Origin: a bacterium
GTDB taxonomy: Bacteria; Planctomycetota; Planctomycetia; Pirellulales; Pirellulaceae
NCBI GenBank assembly: GCA_016124445.1
Contig: WGNR01000008.1
Location: 1 to 64,000 of the forward strand
Direction: 5' to 3'
DNA length: 64,000 nt
In this document: positions 1 through 8,963 of the stretch, piece by piece
Layout: the number at the start of each line of letters is the position of its first letter
How positions within the stretch are numbered: position 1 is the first letter of the stretch
Position numbers and translations under genes: made by a program
Notes under the pieces: model-generated
What the model saw: the letters and a program-made list of their open reading frames with translations, nothing else
Database searches by the model: none
What the model was told of the DNA's origin: nothing

Positions 1-2
1 AA

Positions 3-119
3 CACCTGCTATCGGAGGGCAAAGCCAAGATGGTGGCCGTGGTCGCCTGCATGCGCAAACTGCTATGCATCCTCAACTCGATTGCCCGAAATGGGAAATC
101 GTGGGAGGAATGTGTTTGA
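3..119 (+). CDS. IS110-family transposase, C-terminal fragment (cut by window edge)
   Basis: The frame opening at base 3 reads 38 residues to a TGA stop at 117-119. It contains GKAKMVAVVACMRKLL followed by a short tail ending in SWEECV. A Gly-Lys-x-Lys, hydrophobic stretch, then M-R-K-L-L close to the stop is the usual C-terminus of IS110/IS116/IS902 transposases (RuvC-like DEDD domain followed by Transposase_20). The catalytic part lies off the left edge, so it is unknown whether the element is intact. The stop is 43 bp from the stop of nusB, which is on the other strand, so any right end of the element is very short. I am fairly sure of the family from the tail alone. Confidence 0.8.
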   Translation, partial: HLLSEGKAKMVAVVACMRKLLCILNSIARNGKSWEECV

Positions 120-162
120 CAAAATAAGACAGTCGCTACGAGAAGTGGTGCCGGAAACCGTG

Positions 163-582
163 CTAGCCCTCGGCTTCGGCCTGTTTACTCTTCAGAATTC
201 GGTCGAGCAGGCCGTTTACGAACTGCGGGCTATGTTTGCCACCGAAGCGTTTGGCCAGTTCGACCGCTTCGTTGATCGCCACACGGGCTGGCGTGTCCGA
301 GTAAATGATCTCAAACGCACCCAATCGCAGCAGATTGCGATCGGTGGCGGCCATGCGGCGGAGACTCCAGTTGTCGGCAAAGCGTTCCAGTTGCATGTCG
401 ATCTTCTTGCGGTGCTCGCGCGTACCGATCAGCAGGTAACGACCGAACTCGATCAGGGATTCGTCGTTCTTCAGGCGCGCTCGCAGAAACTCATCGGCCA
501 GACGGGGATCTGCGTCGGGGTTGAGGTCCTCTTGATAGAGGATTTGAAGAACGACTTCACGTGCTCGACTACGTCTAGCCAT
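163..582 (-). CDS. nusB: Transcription antitermination factor NusB
   Basis: This 139-residue protein matches NusB in length and pattern. It has an Arg-rich start (ARRSRAREVVLQILYQ), and the typical second half with RxAATDRNLLRLGAFEI near residue 78 and ARVAINEAVELAKRFG near residue 99. NusB is a small all-helical RNA-binding protein that pairs with NusE (S10) on boxA of rRNA leaders to prevent premature termination. It lies directly downstream of ribH on the same strand, about 100 bp away, a pairing common in bacteria. The ATG at 580-582 has only a weak Shine-Dalgarno sequence. Nothing looks broken. Confidence 0.95.
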   Translation of the reverse strand: MARRSRAREVVLQILYQEDLNPDADPRLADEFLRARLKNDESLIEFGRYLLIGTREHRKKIDMQLERFADNWSLRRMAATDRNLLRLGAFEIIYSDTPARVAINEAVELAKRFGGKHSPQFVNGLLDRILKSKQAEAEG

Positions 583-682
583 GGATGTTTAGAAGGTGCC
601 TCGTCTCGAAATCGACCTGGCGGGCCAAATCGTGTGGGGTCATGCCGACAGGTTTTGATGAATTATAGCGAGCAAGCCAAGT

Positions 683-1192
683 TCAGGGTTTCGCCTCAGG
701 CATATTTCGCAGAAGTCCCATCATTTCCAGCGCCGCTTCGGCGGCCTCGACTCCCTTGTTGCCCACTGCCCCCCCAGACCGGCTGATCGCCTGCTCGACC
801 GTATTACAGGTCAGCACGCCGAAAGCGACCGGAATCTCGCATTCCAGGGCCAGGTTTCCCAAGGTTTGGCTGACCTGGGTGTTGATATGAACATCGTGCG
901 TCGTCTCGCCCCGGATCACGCACCCCAAGCAAATCACCGCCGCGTACTTGCCGCTGCGGGCCATCACGGCGGCAGCGAGTGGGATTTCCCAGGCACCTGG
1001 CACCTTGGCGACATCGATCTGGGCATCTTTGATCCCGCGAGCGGTCAAAGTTTGCACCGAACCGGTCAAAAGTTTGTCGGTAATCGAGTTGTTGTAGGTC
1101 GAAACGACAATCGCCACGCGAAGATCGCTGGGCTGAAAATCGGTACCGGTGAAAGTGTTGGGCACGCCTGGGGCCTTGGGGCTGAGATCCAT
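683..1192 (-). CDS. ribH: 6,7-dimethyl-8-ribityllumazine synthase
   Basis: Lumazine synthase joins 5-amino-6-ribitylaminouracil with 3,4-dihydroxy-2-butanone 4-phosphate in the penultimate step of riboflavin synthesis, normally as a 60-subunit or pentameric shell. Counting from an upstream ATG at 1234, the substrate-site motif GAWEIP lies at 80-85 and ETTHDV, with the catalytic His, at 110-115. I prefer the ATG at 1190-1192 (169 residues). The upstream ATG lies inside a strong hairpin, and the extra 14 residues are not typical of the family, which is usually 150-165 aa. Neither start has a convincing ribosome binding site. The gene is followed by nusB. Confidence 0.93.
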   Translation of the reverse strand: MDLSPKAPGVPNTFTGTDFQPSDLRVAIVVSTYNNSITDKLLTGSVQTLTARGIKDAQIDVAKVPGAWEIPLAAAVMARSGKYAAVICLGCVIRGETTHDVHINTQVSQTLGNLALECEIPVAFGVLTCNTVEQAISRSGGAVGNKGVEAAEAALEMMGLLRNMPEAKP

Positions 1193-1217
1193 CGAGGTGG
1201 AGAAAGAGTTGCCTGAC

Positions 1218-1245
1218 GCCCTCGCCTGAAACATCCGGCGAGGGC
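1218..1245 (-). terminator. Hairpin between rho and ribH
   Basis: A perfect 9-bp stem, GCCCTCGCC at 1218-1226 and GGCGAGGGC at 1237-1245, has a 10-base loop. It lies between the stop of rho and the start of ribH, both on the minus strand. No clear U-run follows, so it may be a terminator helped by other factors or a 3'-end stabilising hairpin of rho mRNA. Confidence 0.5.
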
Positions 1246-1276
1246 CTCTTGGAAACTAAGAGCAACGAACCTTGCT

Positions 1277-2896
1277 TTACTGCACGTTCATGCTCATCAG
1301 GAATTCAGCGTTGGTCTTGTTCTTGCTGAGGTGACCCAACAGAAATTCCATTGCTTCGGGGGCATTCATCTCATTCAGCACGCGGCGAAGAATGCAGACC
1401 CGGCGGTATTCGTCCGGATCCATCAGCATTTCCTCGCGACGCGTTCCGCTGGCATGAATATCAATTGCCGGCCAAACCCGACGCTCGACCATACGCCGAT
1501 CGAGAACGATCTCTTGGTTACCGGTACCCTTGAATTCCTCGAAGATGACGTCATCCATCCGGCTACCGGTATCGACCAGGGCAGTGGCGATAATCGTCAG
1601 CGAGCCACCTTCTTCCACCTTGCGAGCCGAGCCGAGGAAACGTTTCGGTCGTTGCAGGGCGTTGGCATCCAGACCTCCGGAAAGCAGCTTGCCCGAAGGA
1701 GGGCATTCGCTATTCCAGGCACGTGCCAGCCGGGTAATGGAGTCGAGGAAGATCACCACGTCGGTGCCGAACTCGACCATCCGCTTCGCCTTTTCGATCA
1801 CCATTTCGGCGACTTGAACGTGGCGGGACGGTGGTTCGTCGAACGTCGAGCTGATGACCTCACAGTTGGGGCCCTTCACTTGGCGTTCCATGTCGGTGAC
1901 TTCTTCGGGACGTTCGTCGATCAATAGCATGATGACATAGGCCTCGGGGTAGTTCTCGAGAACTGCCTTGGCCATGTTCTGCATCATGATTGTCTTACCG
2001 GCCCGCGGGGGACTGACGATCAACCCGCGCTGACCGAAACCGATCGGAACGATCAGATCGATGATCCGTCCGCTGATCTGGTCAGGCGTCGTTTCCATCC
2101 GAATTCGATCGTCAGGATGCAGCGGCGTCAGGTCGTCGAAGAAGACCTTCTGAGCAGCGACGTTTGGATCCTGGTAGTTAACCGCTTCGACGCGCAACAG
2201 CGCGAAGTAGCGTTCGTTTTCCTTCGGCGGACGAATCTGACCGGTTACGATATTGCCAGTCTTCAGACCGAAACGACGAATCTGGCTTGGCGAAACGTAG
2301 ATATCGTCGGGGCAGGAAAGATAGTGGTAGTCGGGACTACGTAGAAATCCAAATCCATCGGGCAGGATTTCCAAAGTTCCCTCGCCGTACATCAGGCCCG
2401 ACATTTTCACGCGCTCTTTCAGGAGGCGGAAGATCAGTTCCTGACGGGTCCCGGTAACATCCTCGAGGTTCTCCTTGCGGGCTTCCTCGATCAGTTCGGT
2501 CATCGACATCTTTTGCAGTTCGGCGATGTGAACTTCGTTCTGCTTGAGCTGTTCAAGTTGCTCGTCGACTTCGACCTGCTCACCTCGCTGCTTGCCACGG
2601 GCAATTTGTTCGGCCAACGACATCGGCTCTGGGCCGTCGTCGTAATTATTGTGGTTCCGCTTGGCCGCACCGCGGGGATTGCGGTGGCCGTCGGCAGAAT
2701 GGTTCATGGCTGATTCAGAGGATTGGGGAGAGTTGGGCATCGATGGAGTGGTCGGTTCGGTAGCATTATCGGCGGAATCCGGCAAGATACCGGCGCCAAA
2801 CGAGTTGCCGTCCTTCGCAGCGCGGGACGTCAATTTATTGTTCGAATTGGAATTCGGTTTATTGGATCGATTTGTTGTAGTGTTTCTGTGTGCCAT
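1277..2896 (-). CDS. rho: Transcription termination factor Rho
   Basis: Rho is the hexameric RNA helicase that ends transcription at Rho-dependent sites. The protein is 539 aa, against about 420 aa in E. coli. The extra length is an N-terminal segment of roughly 110 residues rich in Asn, Ser and Thr that looks disordered. After it come the Rho N-terminal helical domain ([16 protein letters not shown]), the cold-shock-like RNA-binding domain ([18 protein letters not shown]) and the RecA-type ATPase core with Walker A SPPRAGKT near residue 300. The Q-loop/R-loop region and conserved C-terminus are present. Asn-rich or otherwise long N-terminal insertions occur in Rho of several phyla. The start ATG is preceded by GGAGA, which could base-pair with TCTCC just before the ATG. 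Confidence 0.96.
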   Translation of the reverse strand: MAHRNTTTNRSNKPNSNSNNKLTSRAAKDGNSFGAGILPDSADNATEPTTPSMPNSPQSSESAMNHSADGHRNPRGAAKRNHNNYDDGPEPMSLAEQIARGKQRGEQVEVDEQLEQLKQNEVHIAELQKMSMTELIEEARKENLEDVTGTRQELIFRLLKERVKMSGLMYGEGTLEILPDGFGFLRSPDYHYLSCPDDIYVSPSQIRRFGLKTGNIVTGQIRPPKENERYFALLRVEAVNYQDPNVAAQKVFFDDLTPLHPDDRIRMETTPDQISGRIIDLIVPIGFGQRGLIVSPPRAGKTIMMQNMAKAVLENYPEAYVIMLLIDERPEEVTDMERQVKGPNCEVISSTFDEPPSRHVQVAEMVIEKAKRMVEFGTDVVIFLDSITRLARAWNSECPPSGKLLSGGLDANALQRPKRFLGSARKVEEGGSLTIIATALVDTGSRMDDVIFEEFKGTGNQEIVLDRRMVERRVWPAIDIHASGTRREEMLMDPDEYRRVCILRRVLNEMNAPEAMEFLLGHLSKNKTNAEFLMSMNVQ

Positions 2897-3279
2897 AGGA
2901 GATCGTTCTCCGAGAGAAGTTTCCTGGTCGGCAATGAATTAAAGGTGCACCCTCTAATCAACAACCCAGACCGGTTACGTAACGTAGCGGTTCATGAATT
3001 GGTGTGAAATGACGTCCGAGGTGGGCGTCAGCCGTTCCGGGAATGAGGAGGAGACTCTTTCGTTGTAGCAAAAGGTCGGGAAGTTCGCGAGGCGATATTG
3101 CAAGGAATACGCGTTTGCGTAAATGGTTGTCAATTAAAGGGGTAACGATAATTAGGGCTACCTTCACGGGAGGCAAGTTCTTGACCCCCACTTTTGTTTT
3201 AAGGTGGTTAAATTCGCCACTGTAAAGACGCAACAATCCCTGATTGGGTTTGCGACGATTACGAAAATGTTTGACGAAG
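2897..3279. other. Non-coding region between rho and coaE
   Basis: This 383-bp stretch has no convincing gene. A 92-codon minus-strand frame crosses it but has no ribosome binding site and no recognisable protein pattern. The segment holds the candidate rho promoter and leader, and otherwise nothing I can assign. Confidence 0.6.
3104..3133 (-). promoter_or_regulatory. Probable sigma70-type promoter of rho
   Basis: On the minus strand TTGACA (3128-3133) is followed after 18 bases by TATTCC (3104-3109). The -35 box is perfect and the -10 box weak. If used, it gives rho a leader of about 200 nt. A 10-bp palindrome, GTTACGTAAC (2974-2983), lies within this leader. Confidence 0.4.
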
Positions 3280-3909
3280 TTAACGCGGTTTCCCGCGGTG
3301 CCCTGGAGAGTTGGCGATAAGCTGCTCCCAAAAGGAACGGATTCTAGCTTGCAGCTGTGGTAGACCCCCGTCGTTGACGATCACCACATCGGCCAGGTTC
3401 CGTTTAACCTCCAATTCTTCCTGCGCTGCCTCGCGAATGTCAAACTGTTTTTTTGTCCAATTTCGCGCAACAGCCCTATTCAGGCGGTTTTCGTAGGATG
3501 AGTCAATGTAGAGGACATAGTCACACTGGTCGATCCATCCAGCTTTGATCATGACCGGTGCATCGATCACAAATGCCGGCGAGCCAGACCTTTCCGCTTC
3601 TGCCTGGGCCGCTTTAAGTTGGGCTCCAATATGTGGATGCGAAATCTTCTCTAAGTCTTCTAGCGCGCCTCGGTGCTCTACGCTATTACCAAACACCAGC
3701 TGGGCGAGTTTGGGCCTGGAAATTTTCCCATCTTTGTCGAAGACCCCGGAATTGAAGCGAGCTCGGATCTGCTCTTTCACCTCGGGCATTTCCAGAACCT
3801 GGTGTCCTGCTTTATCCGCATCGAACACGACCGCACCAAGCTGACGAAGCTGCTCGGTAACGGCGCTCTTCCCCGACGCGATGCCACCCAAGATTCCGAT
3901 CGTCTTCAT
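3280..3909 (-). CDS. coaE: Dephospho-CoA kinase
   Basis: CoaE phosphorylates the 3'-hydroxyl of dephospho-CoA, the last step of coenzyme A synthesis. The 209-aa protein begins with the P-loop GGIASGKS at residues 8-15. It continues with the family pattern FDADKAGHQVL and the CoA-site segment around HPHIGAQL. VFVIDAPVMIKAGW corresponds to the VPLLFE-type strand, where the usual Leu-Leu-Phe is replaced. It lies 99 bp downstream of polA on the same strand, and polA-coaE adjacency is common in bacteria. Confidence 0.93.
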   Translation of the reverse strand: MKTIGILGGIASGKSAVTEQLRQLGAVVFDADKAGHQVLEMPEVKEQIRARFNSGVFDKDGKISRPKLAQLVFGNSVEHRGALEDLEKISHPHIGAQLKAAQAEAERSGSPAFVIDAPVMIKAGWIDQCDYVLYIDSSYENRLNRAVARNWTKKQFDIREAAQEELEVKRNLADVVIVNDGGLPQLQARIRSFWEQLIANSPGHRGKPR

Positions 3910-4008
3910 GGTAAAAACTGCCCATTAAAGATTGATCTAGCGAAGGAAAAGGTTACTCGCCGTTTCGAACTTCTGACCATATTCGGCAATCCACTCTTAG
4001 GTGGACAC

Positions 4009-6867
4009 TTATCTGTCCAGCTCGACCGGTTCGCATTCCGCCCAGTTCAAGCCAGATTCGACATCCACCACCAGCGGCACATCCAAGGTTATGGCCTCAG
4101 TCATTTCCGGCAGGATCAGCCGCACGAGATCCTGGACTTCGTCCCGCGGTGCCTCGAAAACCAGTTCGTCATGGATCTGCAGCAAAAGCCTAGCTTGCAA
4201 CTGCGACTTATTCAGGGCTCGAAGGACACGGATCATCGCTAGCTTGATGATATCGGCGGCCGAGCCCTGAATCACTGAGTTGACCGCCGTTCGTTCCGGC
4301 ATTAGAAGCTGTCGGGCAACTTGATCCCGTTTCTGAGGCGAACGCACCCCTTCGATCTTTCGGCGTCGTCCCAGGATCGTCTTGACGTATCCGTCCAGGA
4401 AACATTGTTTCAAGGTGTTCTCCATGAAATCGTCGACGCCTGGGTATTTGCGGAAATAAGCATCAATGAATCCAAATGCTTCGTCCTTTTCGATATCCAG
4501 AGCTTTAGCCAGACCGAAGGCGCTTTGGCCATAAACGATGCCAAAGTTGATCGCCTTGGCACTGCGGCGTTCGTTCGAGGTGACTTCGTCGAGCGGAATG
4601 CCATAGACCTCAGAGGCCACTTTGGCGTGGATGTCCTGATCGTTGTGATACGCCTCCATCAGCGCGGCATCTTTGCTGTAGTGGGCCAACACCCGGAGTT
4701 CGATCTGGGAGTAGTCGGCGCAAACCAACACCCAATCGTCCTGACTGGCTTTGAATGCGGAACGAATTTCCTTTCCTTCCTGAGTTCGGATAGGAATGTT
4801 CTGCAGATTTGGCTCGTTGGAACTAAGCCGTCCAGTTGCGGCCACCACCTGGTTGAACGAAGTATGCACCAGGTTTGTCTTCGGACAGATCATGGTCGGC
4901 AGCGCATCGATGTAAGTATTCTTCAGCTTGGCGTACTGCCGGTAATCGATGATCTTTTTGGGCAGCGGGTCTTGCTTGGCCAATTGTTCGAGCACTTCCG
5001 CATCGGTCGACGCGCCGGTCTTGGTCTTTTTGATAACCGGCAAGCCACGCTTCTCAAACAGAATCTCGGCCAGTTGTTTCGGCGAGGCGATGTTGAATGG
5101 CTGCTCGGCGATTTCGTAGATCTCTTGTTCCAGGGTCGTCAGCCGATCTCCGTAGGCCTGGCTAAGATTGCTGAGCCGGTCGGTATCGATACGAATGCCG
5201 TTGAATTCCATTTCGACCAGGACATCGACCAACGGAATCTCGACATCGTCGAACAATTCGGTCAGGCCTTCTTCTTCCAGCCGCTGCCCGAGAATCTCGT
5301 ACAATCGCAGCGGAATATCGGCATCTTCGCAGGCATAGTACGAGACCTTTTCCAGCGGCACCTCGCTCATCAGGATCTGCTTTTTACCGGTGCCGATCAG
5401 TTCGCTGATCTTGACCGTTTCGTGCTGCAGATAGCGGCGAGCCAGTTCGTCGAGACCATGCGAACGAGCACCCGCCTCCAACAGGTAATGGGCGATCATC
5501 GTATCGAAATCGACGCCGGCCAACTCGATGCCAATGCCGCGAAAAACGATCTCGTCGTATTTCAGGTTTTGACCAACCTTCTTGATCTTGGCATCTTCCA
5601 AGACCGGTCGCAGGATCTCGACGACATCCTCCAGCGGAAGTTGCGTGTCCCCTTCCGGCGATTGAACCGGAATGTATCTCGCGGTACCTGCATTCCAACA
5701 AACCGAGATCCCAACCAGGTCGGCCCAGCGGGGACTGGTGTGGGTTGTCTCAGTATCGATCGAGATTCGTTCTTGCTTGGCCAGCAATTCGGCCAGATCA
5801 CGAAGCTGGTCGATCGTCTCGACCGACTGATAGTCGAGTTCTGATTCTACGAGCGCGCTGGCAACAGGTTTGCCGGAACTGGCCTGAGGTGAAGCCAACG
5901 CGAGAAGCTGCTTCGACAATGTTCGGAATCCGAATTCGTCGCACAAGGCCTCGCACGCTGGTCCATCGACCGGGCTGACCACGCAACTCTGCCAGTCCCA
6001 CTCGATTGGCACATCGTCGCGCAGGCGAACCAACTGCTTGCTCACCATCGCGAGCTCGCGACCATTGGTGATGTTCTCTTTCCGCTTTTTGCCGGAGATC
6101 TTGTCGACGTTGTCGAGGACTCCTTCCAGCGTGCCGAACTGCTGCAGCAGGTCCTTGGCAATCTTGGGCCCGATAAGCGGGATGCCGGGCACGTTATCGA
6201 CCGAGTCGCCAACCATCGCCTGAAAGTCGACGACCTGCTCTGGCCGAACGCCCCAATCCTGCATCAGCGATTCGGCGGTGTAGAAGGCATCTTTGCGGAC
6301 ATTGAACAGTCGCACGTTGTCGGTGATCAGTTGGCGGCAGTCCTTATCGGTGGTGACCAGCGTGCAGCGGCCTCCTTGGGCATCAACCACCTTGGCGATT
6401 GCAGCCAGGACGTCGTCGGCCTCGAACCCGGGATGTTGCAGCACCGGGATATTCATCGCCTCGAGCACTCGGCGAATCGCTTCGATCTGCGACGGCAGTT
6501 CCTGCGGCATCTCTTCACGGTTGGCCTTGTACTGGTCGTACAACTCGTTGCGGAAAGTCGGCCCTGACAGATCGAAAGCACAGATCAAATAGTCGGGCTT
6601 CTTTTTCTCGAGCAGAAAGACCATGTCCCGAGCAAAACCGTAGACGGCCGCCACCGGCTGGCCAGCCGGACCGGTCATGGGTGGGATGGCATGGAAGACC
6701 TGGAAGATCAACGAATGGGAGTCGACTACCCAAACATCTTTGTCATGCAAATCGGTTGGATCGATATCGATGGGAGGCGGCGGCGATGCCTCTGGCGATT
6801 TTCCTGAAATTTCTTTCGCCTCGTCCGTGTCGAATTGAAGCGACGTCTGCCGCGTGCGTTTTGTCAT
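4009..6867 (-). CDS. polA: DNA polymerase I
   Basis: Pol I repairs gaps and removes RNA primers. All three modules are present. The N-terminal 5'-nuclease runs to about residue 300 (DSHSLIFQVFHA, FEADDVLAAIAK). The proofreading 3'-5' exonuclease has its motifs intact: ISIDTETT, GQNLKYDE and YACEDADIPL. The polymerase has motif A DYSQIELR near 718, motif B KAINFGIVYG near 775 and motif C HDELVF near 895. The frame stays open upstream to 6990, but that extension is Cys-rich and unlike the family. I place the start at the paired ATGs at 6865-6870, giving about 952 aa. The Shine-Dalgarno sequence is weak. Confidence 0.95.
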   Translation of the reverse strand: MTKRTRQTSLQFDTDEAKEISGKSPEASPPPPIDIDPTDLHDKDVWVVDSHSLIFQVFHAIPPMTGPAGQPVAAVYGFARDMVFLLEKKKPDYLICAFDLSGPTFRNELYDQYKANREEMPQELPSQIEAIRRVLEAMNIPVLQHPGFEADDVLAAIAKVVDAQGGRCTLVTTDKDCRQLITDNVRLFNVRKDAFYTAESLMQDWGVRPEQVVDFQAMVGDSVDNVPGIPLIGPKIAKDLLQQFGTLEGVLDNVDKISGKKRKENITNGRELAMVSKQLVRLRDDVPIEWDWQSCVVSPVDGPACEALCDEFGFRTLSKQLLALASPQASSGKPVASALVESELDYQSVETIDQLRDLAELLAKQERISIDTETTHTSPRWADLVGISVCWNAGTARYIPVQSPEGDTQLPLEDVVEILRPVLEDAKIKKVGQNLKYDEIVFRGIGIELAGVDFDTMIAHYLLEAGARSHGLDELARRYLQHETVKISELIGTGKKQILMSEVPLEKVSYYACEDADIPLRLYEILGQRLEEEGLTELFDDVEIPLVDVLVEMEFNGIRIDTDRLSNLSQAYGDRLTTLEQEIYEIAEQPFNIASPKQLAEILFEKRGLPVIKKTKTGASTDAEVLEQLAKQDPLPKKIIDYRQYAKLKNTYIDALPTMICPKTNLVHTSFNQVVAATGRLSSNEPNLQNIPIRTQEGKEIRSAFKASQDDWVLVCADYSQIELRVLAHYSKDAALMEAYHNDQDIHAKVASEVYGIPLDEVTSNERRSAKAINFGIVYGQSAFGLAKALDIEKDEAFGFIDAYFRKYPGVDDFMENTLKQCFLDGYVKTILGRRRKIEGVRSPQKRDQVARQLLMPERTAVNSVIQGSAADIIKLAMIRVLRALNKSQLQARLLLQIHDELVFEAPRDEVQDLVRLILPEMTEAITLDVPLVVDVESGLNWAECEPVELDR

Positions 6868-7369
6868 CATCCATTTTGCCGTTAAGGTAGCGATAGGTGG
6901 CGATTCACAACCACTGTGCACGTAGATTATTGTGCAGTAACGAGTTACGAACAAGAAGCAGGGTCCCAAGGGTCGTTTTTGCCGCGGCAATTAATTTCAA
7001 CATGACTCCCTGAAAGAACGTTGCCCAAAAACCACCTGATTAAATAATGCAACATTGCCGTAAATCCGTTGTGAGATAACGACTTACGGAAATTCCAAAT
7101 CGTTGACTTCCTCGCGATGCCCGTGTACACTTGGTCTATTGGCAGACTATATGGCCTGCCGCACCCTCATCTCAATCGTCAAACCGCCCTCAGGTTAACC
7201 GAGCCTTGACACGAGTCGTCGTCCCGGTTTCGGACGCAGATTCTGCGTAGTCCCTACCAACGGCCGGATTGGCATGTCGCCTTGCTTTGACTAATTTAGG
7301 CAAACTGGGGAGACCGTACTTCCATCACTCGGTTCCCTTTTACTTGTCGCCCGAAGGAGATTTCCGCCC
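6868..7369. other. Divergent regulatory region between polA and the coiled-coil protein gene
   Basis: About 500 bp without a gene separates two divergent genes. It holds an interrupted dyad at 7058-7089 and a strong sigma70-like promoter reading right at 7103-7131. Beyond the promoter is about 230 nt of untranslated leader before the start at 7370. I saw no tRNA or known riboswitch pattern in the leader. Confidence 0.6.
7103..7131 (+). promoter_or_regulatory. Sigma70-type promoter for the gene at 7370
   Basis: TTGACT (7103-7108), exactly 17 bases, then TACACT (7126-7131). This is close to consensus and reads towards the gene at 7370, implying a leader of about 230 nt. Confidence 0.6.
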
Positions 7370-8773
7370 ATGGCAACCCGCGAGAACCAAGGTCTTCAAA
7401 TCGCTGTCATCCTGCTGGTCATGATGGTGGTCGGTTTGGGTATCACAACAGGCGTGTTTTACAACGCGAACCTGAAAGCTCAGACCGAGGCTAAGGACGC
7501 CAAGACAACGGCCAACAACGAGTCGTCCCAGAAGCGCGAATATTTGCTGGAACGCAACCGTCTTAAGGTCATGATCGGTCACACCGAAGAAACGACCATG
7601 GAAGAGATCGAAACCCAGTTCACCAACGATATCGCTTCGTTTGTGGCGGACGAAAACGGAACGCCCCCAGATGTTCAAGCGCTGAACTATCGCAAGATTC
7701 CGGTCGAGCTCCGCAACAAGTACGCAACGCTCGAACAGCAGTTGGCTGCCGCTCGCGAAATGGTTACCCAATTGACCAACGAACGCGACAACATCCGGAC
7801 CACCACCAAAGCTCAGATCGCCCAAGCGGTTACCGAAAAAACCGACGCCGAGGCTCGCCTCCAGAAGCTGACCGCCGACTACGGAACTTCACGTCAATCG
7901 CTGCAGGACGATCAGAAGAAGGTCCTTGCATCGAAGCAAGCCATCGAAGGCCAGGTGGCCGTCGTTCAGGCCAAAGCCAACCAAGACAAGAAGGCGATGA
8001 CCAAGACGATCGACGACCTCCAGAAGCTCGTGACTGGTCTGCAGAAGGTCAACCAGGATCTGACTCCCAGTATCACCGATCGCCCCGATGGCAAGGTTGT
8101 CTGGTCCAACCAGCGTGATCAGATCGTCTGGATCAACCTCGGATCGGAAGACCTGCTGCGTCCTCAGATGACCTTCAGCGTCTACCCGATCGGGCAGGAA
8201 AATCTTGCCGACGCCAAGTCGAAGGCAACCATCGAAATCACCAAGATTCATGATCGCCACCAGGCCGAAGCTCGCATCACCAAGATGGACGTTGCCAACC
8301 CAGTGATGCCTGGCGATACGATCTTCACGCCGACCTGGACCCCTGGCCGTCCTGAGAAGTTCGCCATGGTCGGTTTCATCGACATCGACAACGACGACAA
8401 GGACGATTCGATGCAACTGCGTGAGATCATCGAAACCGCAGGTGGTATCGTTTCCGCGTATGTTGACGAAAACGGCAGCATCAAAGGTAGCTTGACTCCC
8501 GATATCCGCTACCTGATTCTGGGTGCTCGTCCGACCGAAAAGACTTCGGAAGGTGCCTTGGCCGCTTACTCGCAAATGAGCGAAGGAGCCCGAGCCAACG
8601 GTATTCAATCGATTCGGGTCGACCAGTTCATCGATTGGGCCGGCTACGTCGGAACGGAAGAACTCGTTCGCCTGAACGCCGCCTCGAAGCTGGAAGAGCT
8701 TGAAGCTGCCGCCCAGAAGGAAAAGAACGGCTTCCAGCGCCGTCGCCCGTCGGGCGGCAAGAGTGCCTTCTAA
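7370..8773 (+). CDS. Membrane-anchored coiled-coil protein, function unknown
   Basis: The 467-aa protein begins with a short cytoplasmic stretch and one transmembrane helix (residues about 9-31, rich in Ile, Leu, Val and Gly). An Ala/Lys/Glu/Gln-rich region follows to about residue 235 with heptad-like spacing, expected to form a long coiled coil. After it comes a compact, possibly beta-rich domain (about 240-440) and a basic tail, QRRRPSGGKSAF. I do not recognise a catalytic motif. The start is supported by GAAGGAG upstream of the ATG. It has its own promoter and terminator, so it is a single-gene unit. By inference it may be an envelope scaffold or tether. Confidence 0.8.
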   Translation: MATRENQGLQIAVILLVMMVVGLGITTGVFYNANLKAQTEAKDAKTTANNESSQKREYLLERNRLKVMIGHTEETTMEEIETQFTNDIASFVADENGTPPDVQALNYRKIPVELRNKYATLEQQLAAAREMVTQLTNERDNIRTTTKAQIAQAVTEKTDAEARLQKLTADYGTSRQSLQDDQKKVLASKQAIEGQVAVVQAKANQDKKAMTKTIDDLQKLVTGLQKVNQDLTPSITDRPDGKVVWSNQRDQIVWINLGSEDLLRPQMTFSVYPIGQENLADAKSKATIEITKIHDRHQAEARITKMDVANPVMPGDTIFTPTWTPGRPEKFAMVGFIDIDNDDKDDSMQLREIIETAGGIVSAYVDENGSIKGSLTPDIRYLILGARPTEKTSEGALAAYSQMSEGARANGIQSIRVDQFIDWAGYVGTEELVRLNAASKLEELEAAAQKEKNGFQRRRPSGGKSAF

Positions 8774-8806
8774 TCCCGGTGATTGAAAGCCCGCTGAAAA
8801 CACCTG

Positions 8807-8834
8807 GCCGCGACGCTCGTCGCGGCTTTTTTTT
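8807..8834 (+). terminator. Rho-independent terminator
   Basis: GCCGCGAC (8807-8814), loop GCTC, GTCGCGGC (8819-8826), then eight T. This is a textbook intrinsic terminator 33 bp after the coiled-coil gene. Confidence 0.9.
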
Positions 8835-8963
8835 GCGCCCCTGGTAGTTTCCCCATGGCGATACCGACGTAGGTCATCCCGCCGGTTCCCGTTAGAATGA
8901 GCTCGCGATGCCGCGAACCCACTAGACTTCAAACAGCTACGCTAATGGCTAAGGAAACGACCC

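Noticed and set aside
82-786. Plus-strand open frame over the IS tail, nusB and ribH
   Set aside because: It runs antisense to nusB, has no family pattern, and its start lies inside the IS110 transposase tail read in another frame.
4321-5844. 507-codon plus-strand frame inside polA
   Set aside because: It is an antisense shadow of a clearly coding, motif-complete DNA polymerase I. Its composition is what an opposite-frame reading of such a gene gives.
6871-6990. N-terminal extension of polA
   Set aside because: The added 40 residues are Cys-rich and unrelated to the family; the paired ATGs at 6865-6870 fit the normal protein.
7889-8932. 347-codon minus-strand frame over the coiled-coil gene
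   Set aside because: It crosses the intrinsic terminator of the plus-strand gene, has no ribosome binding site and shows no recognisable protein pattern.
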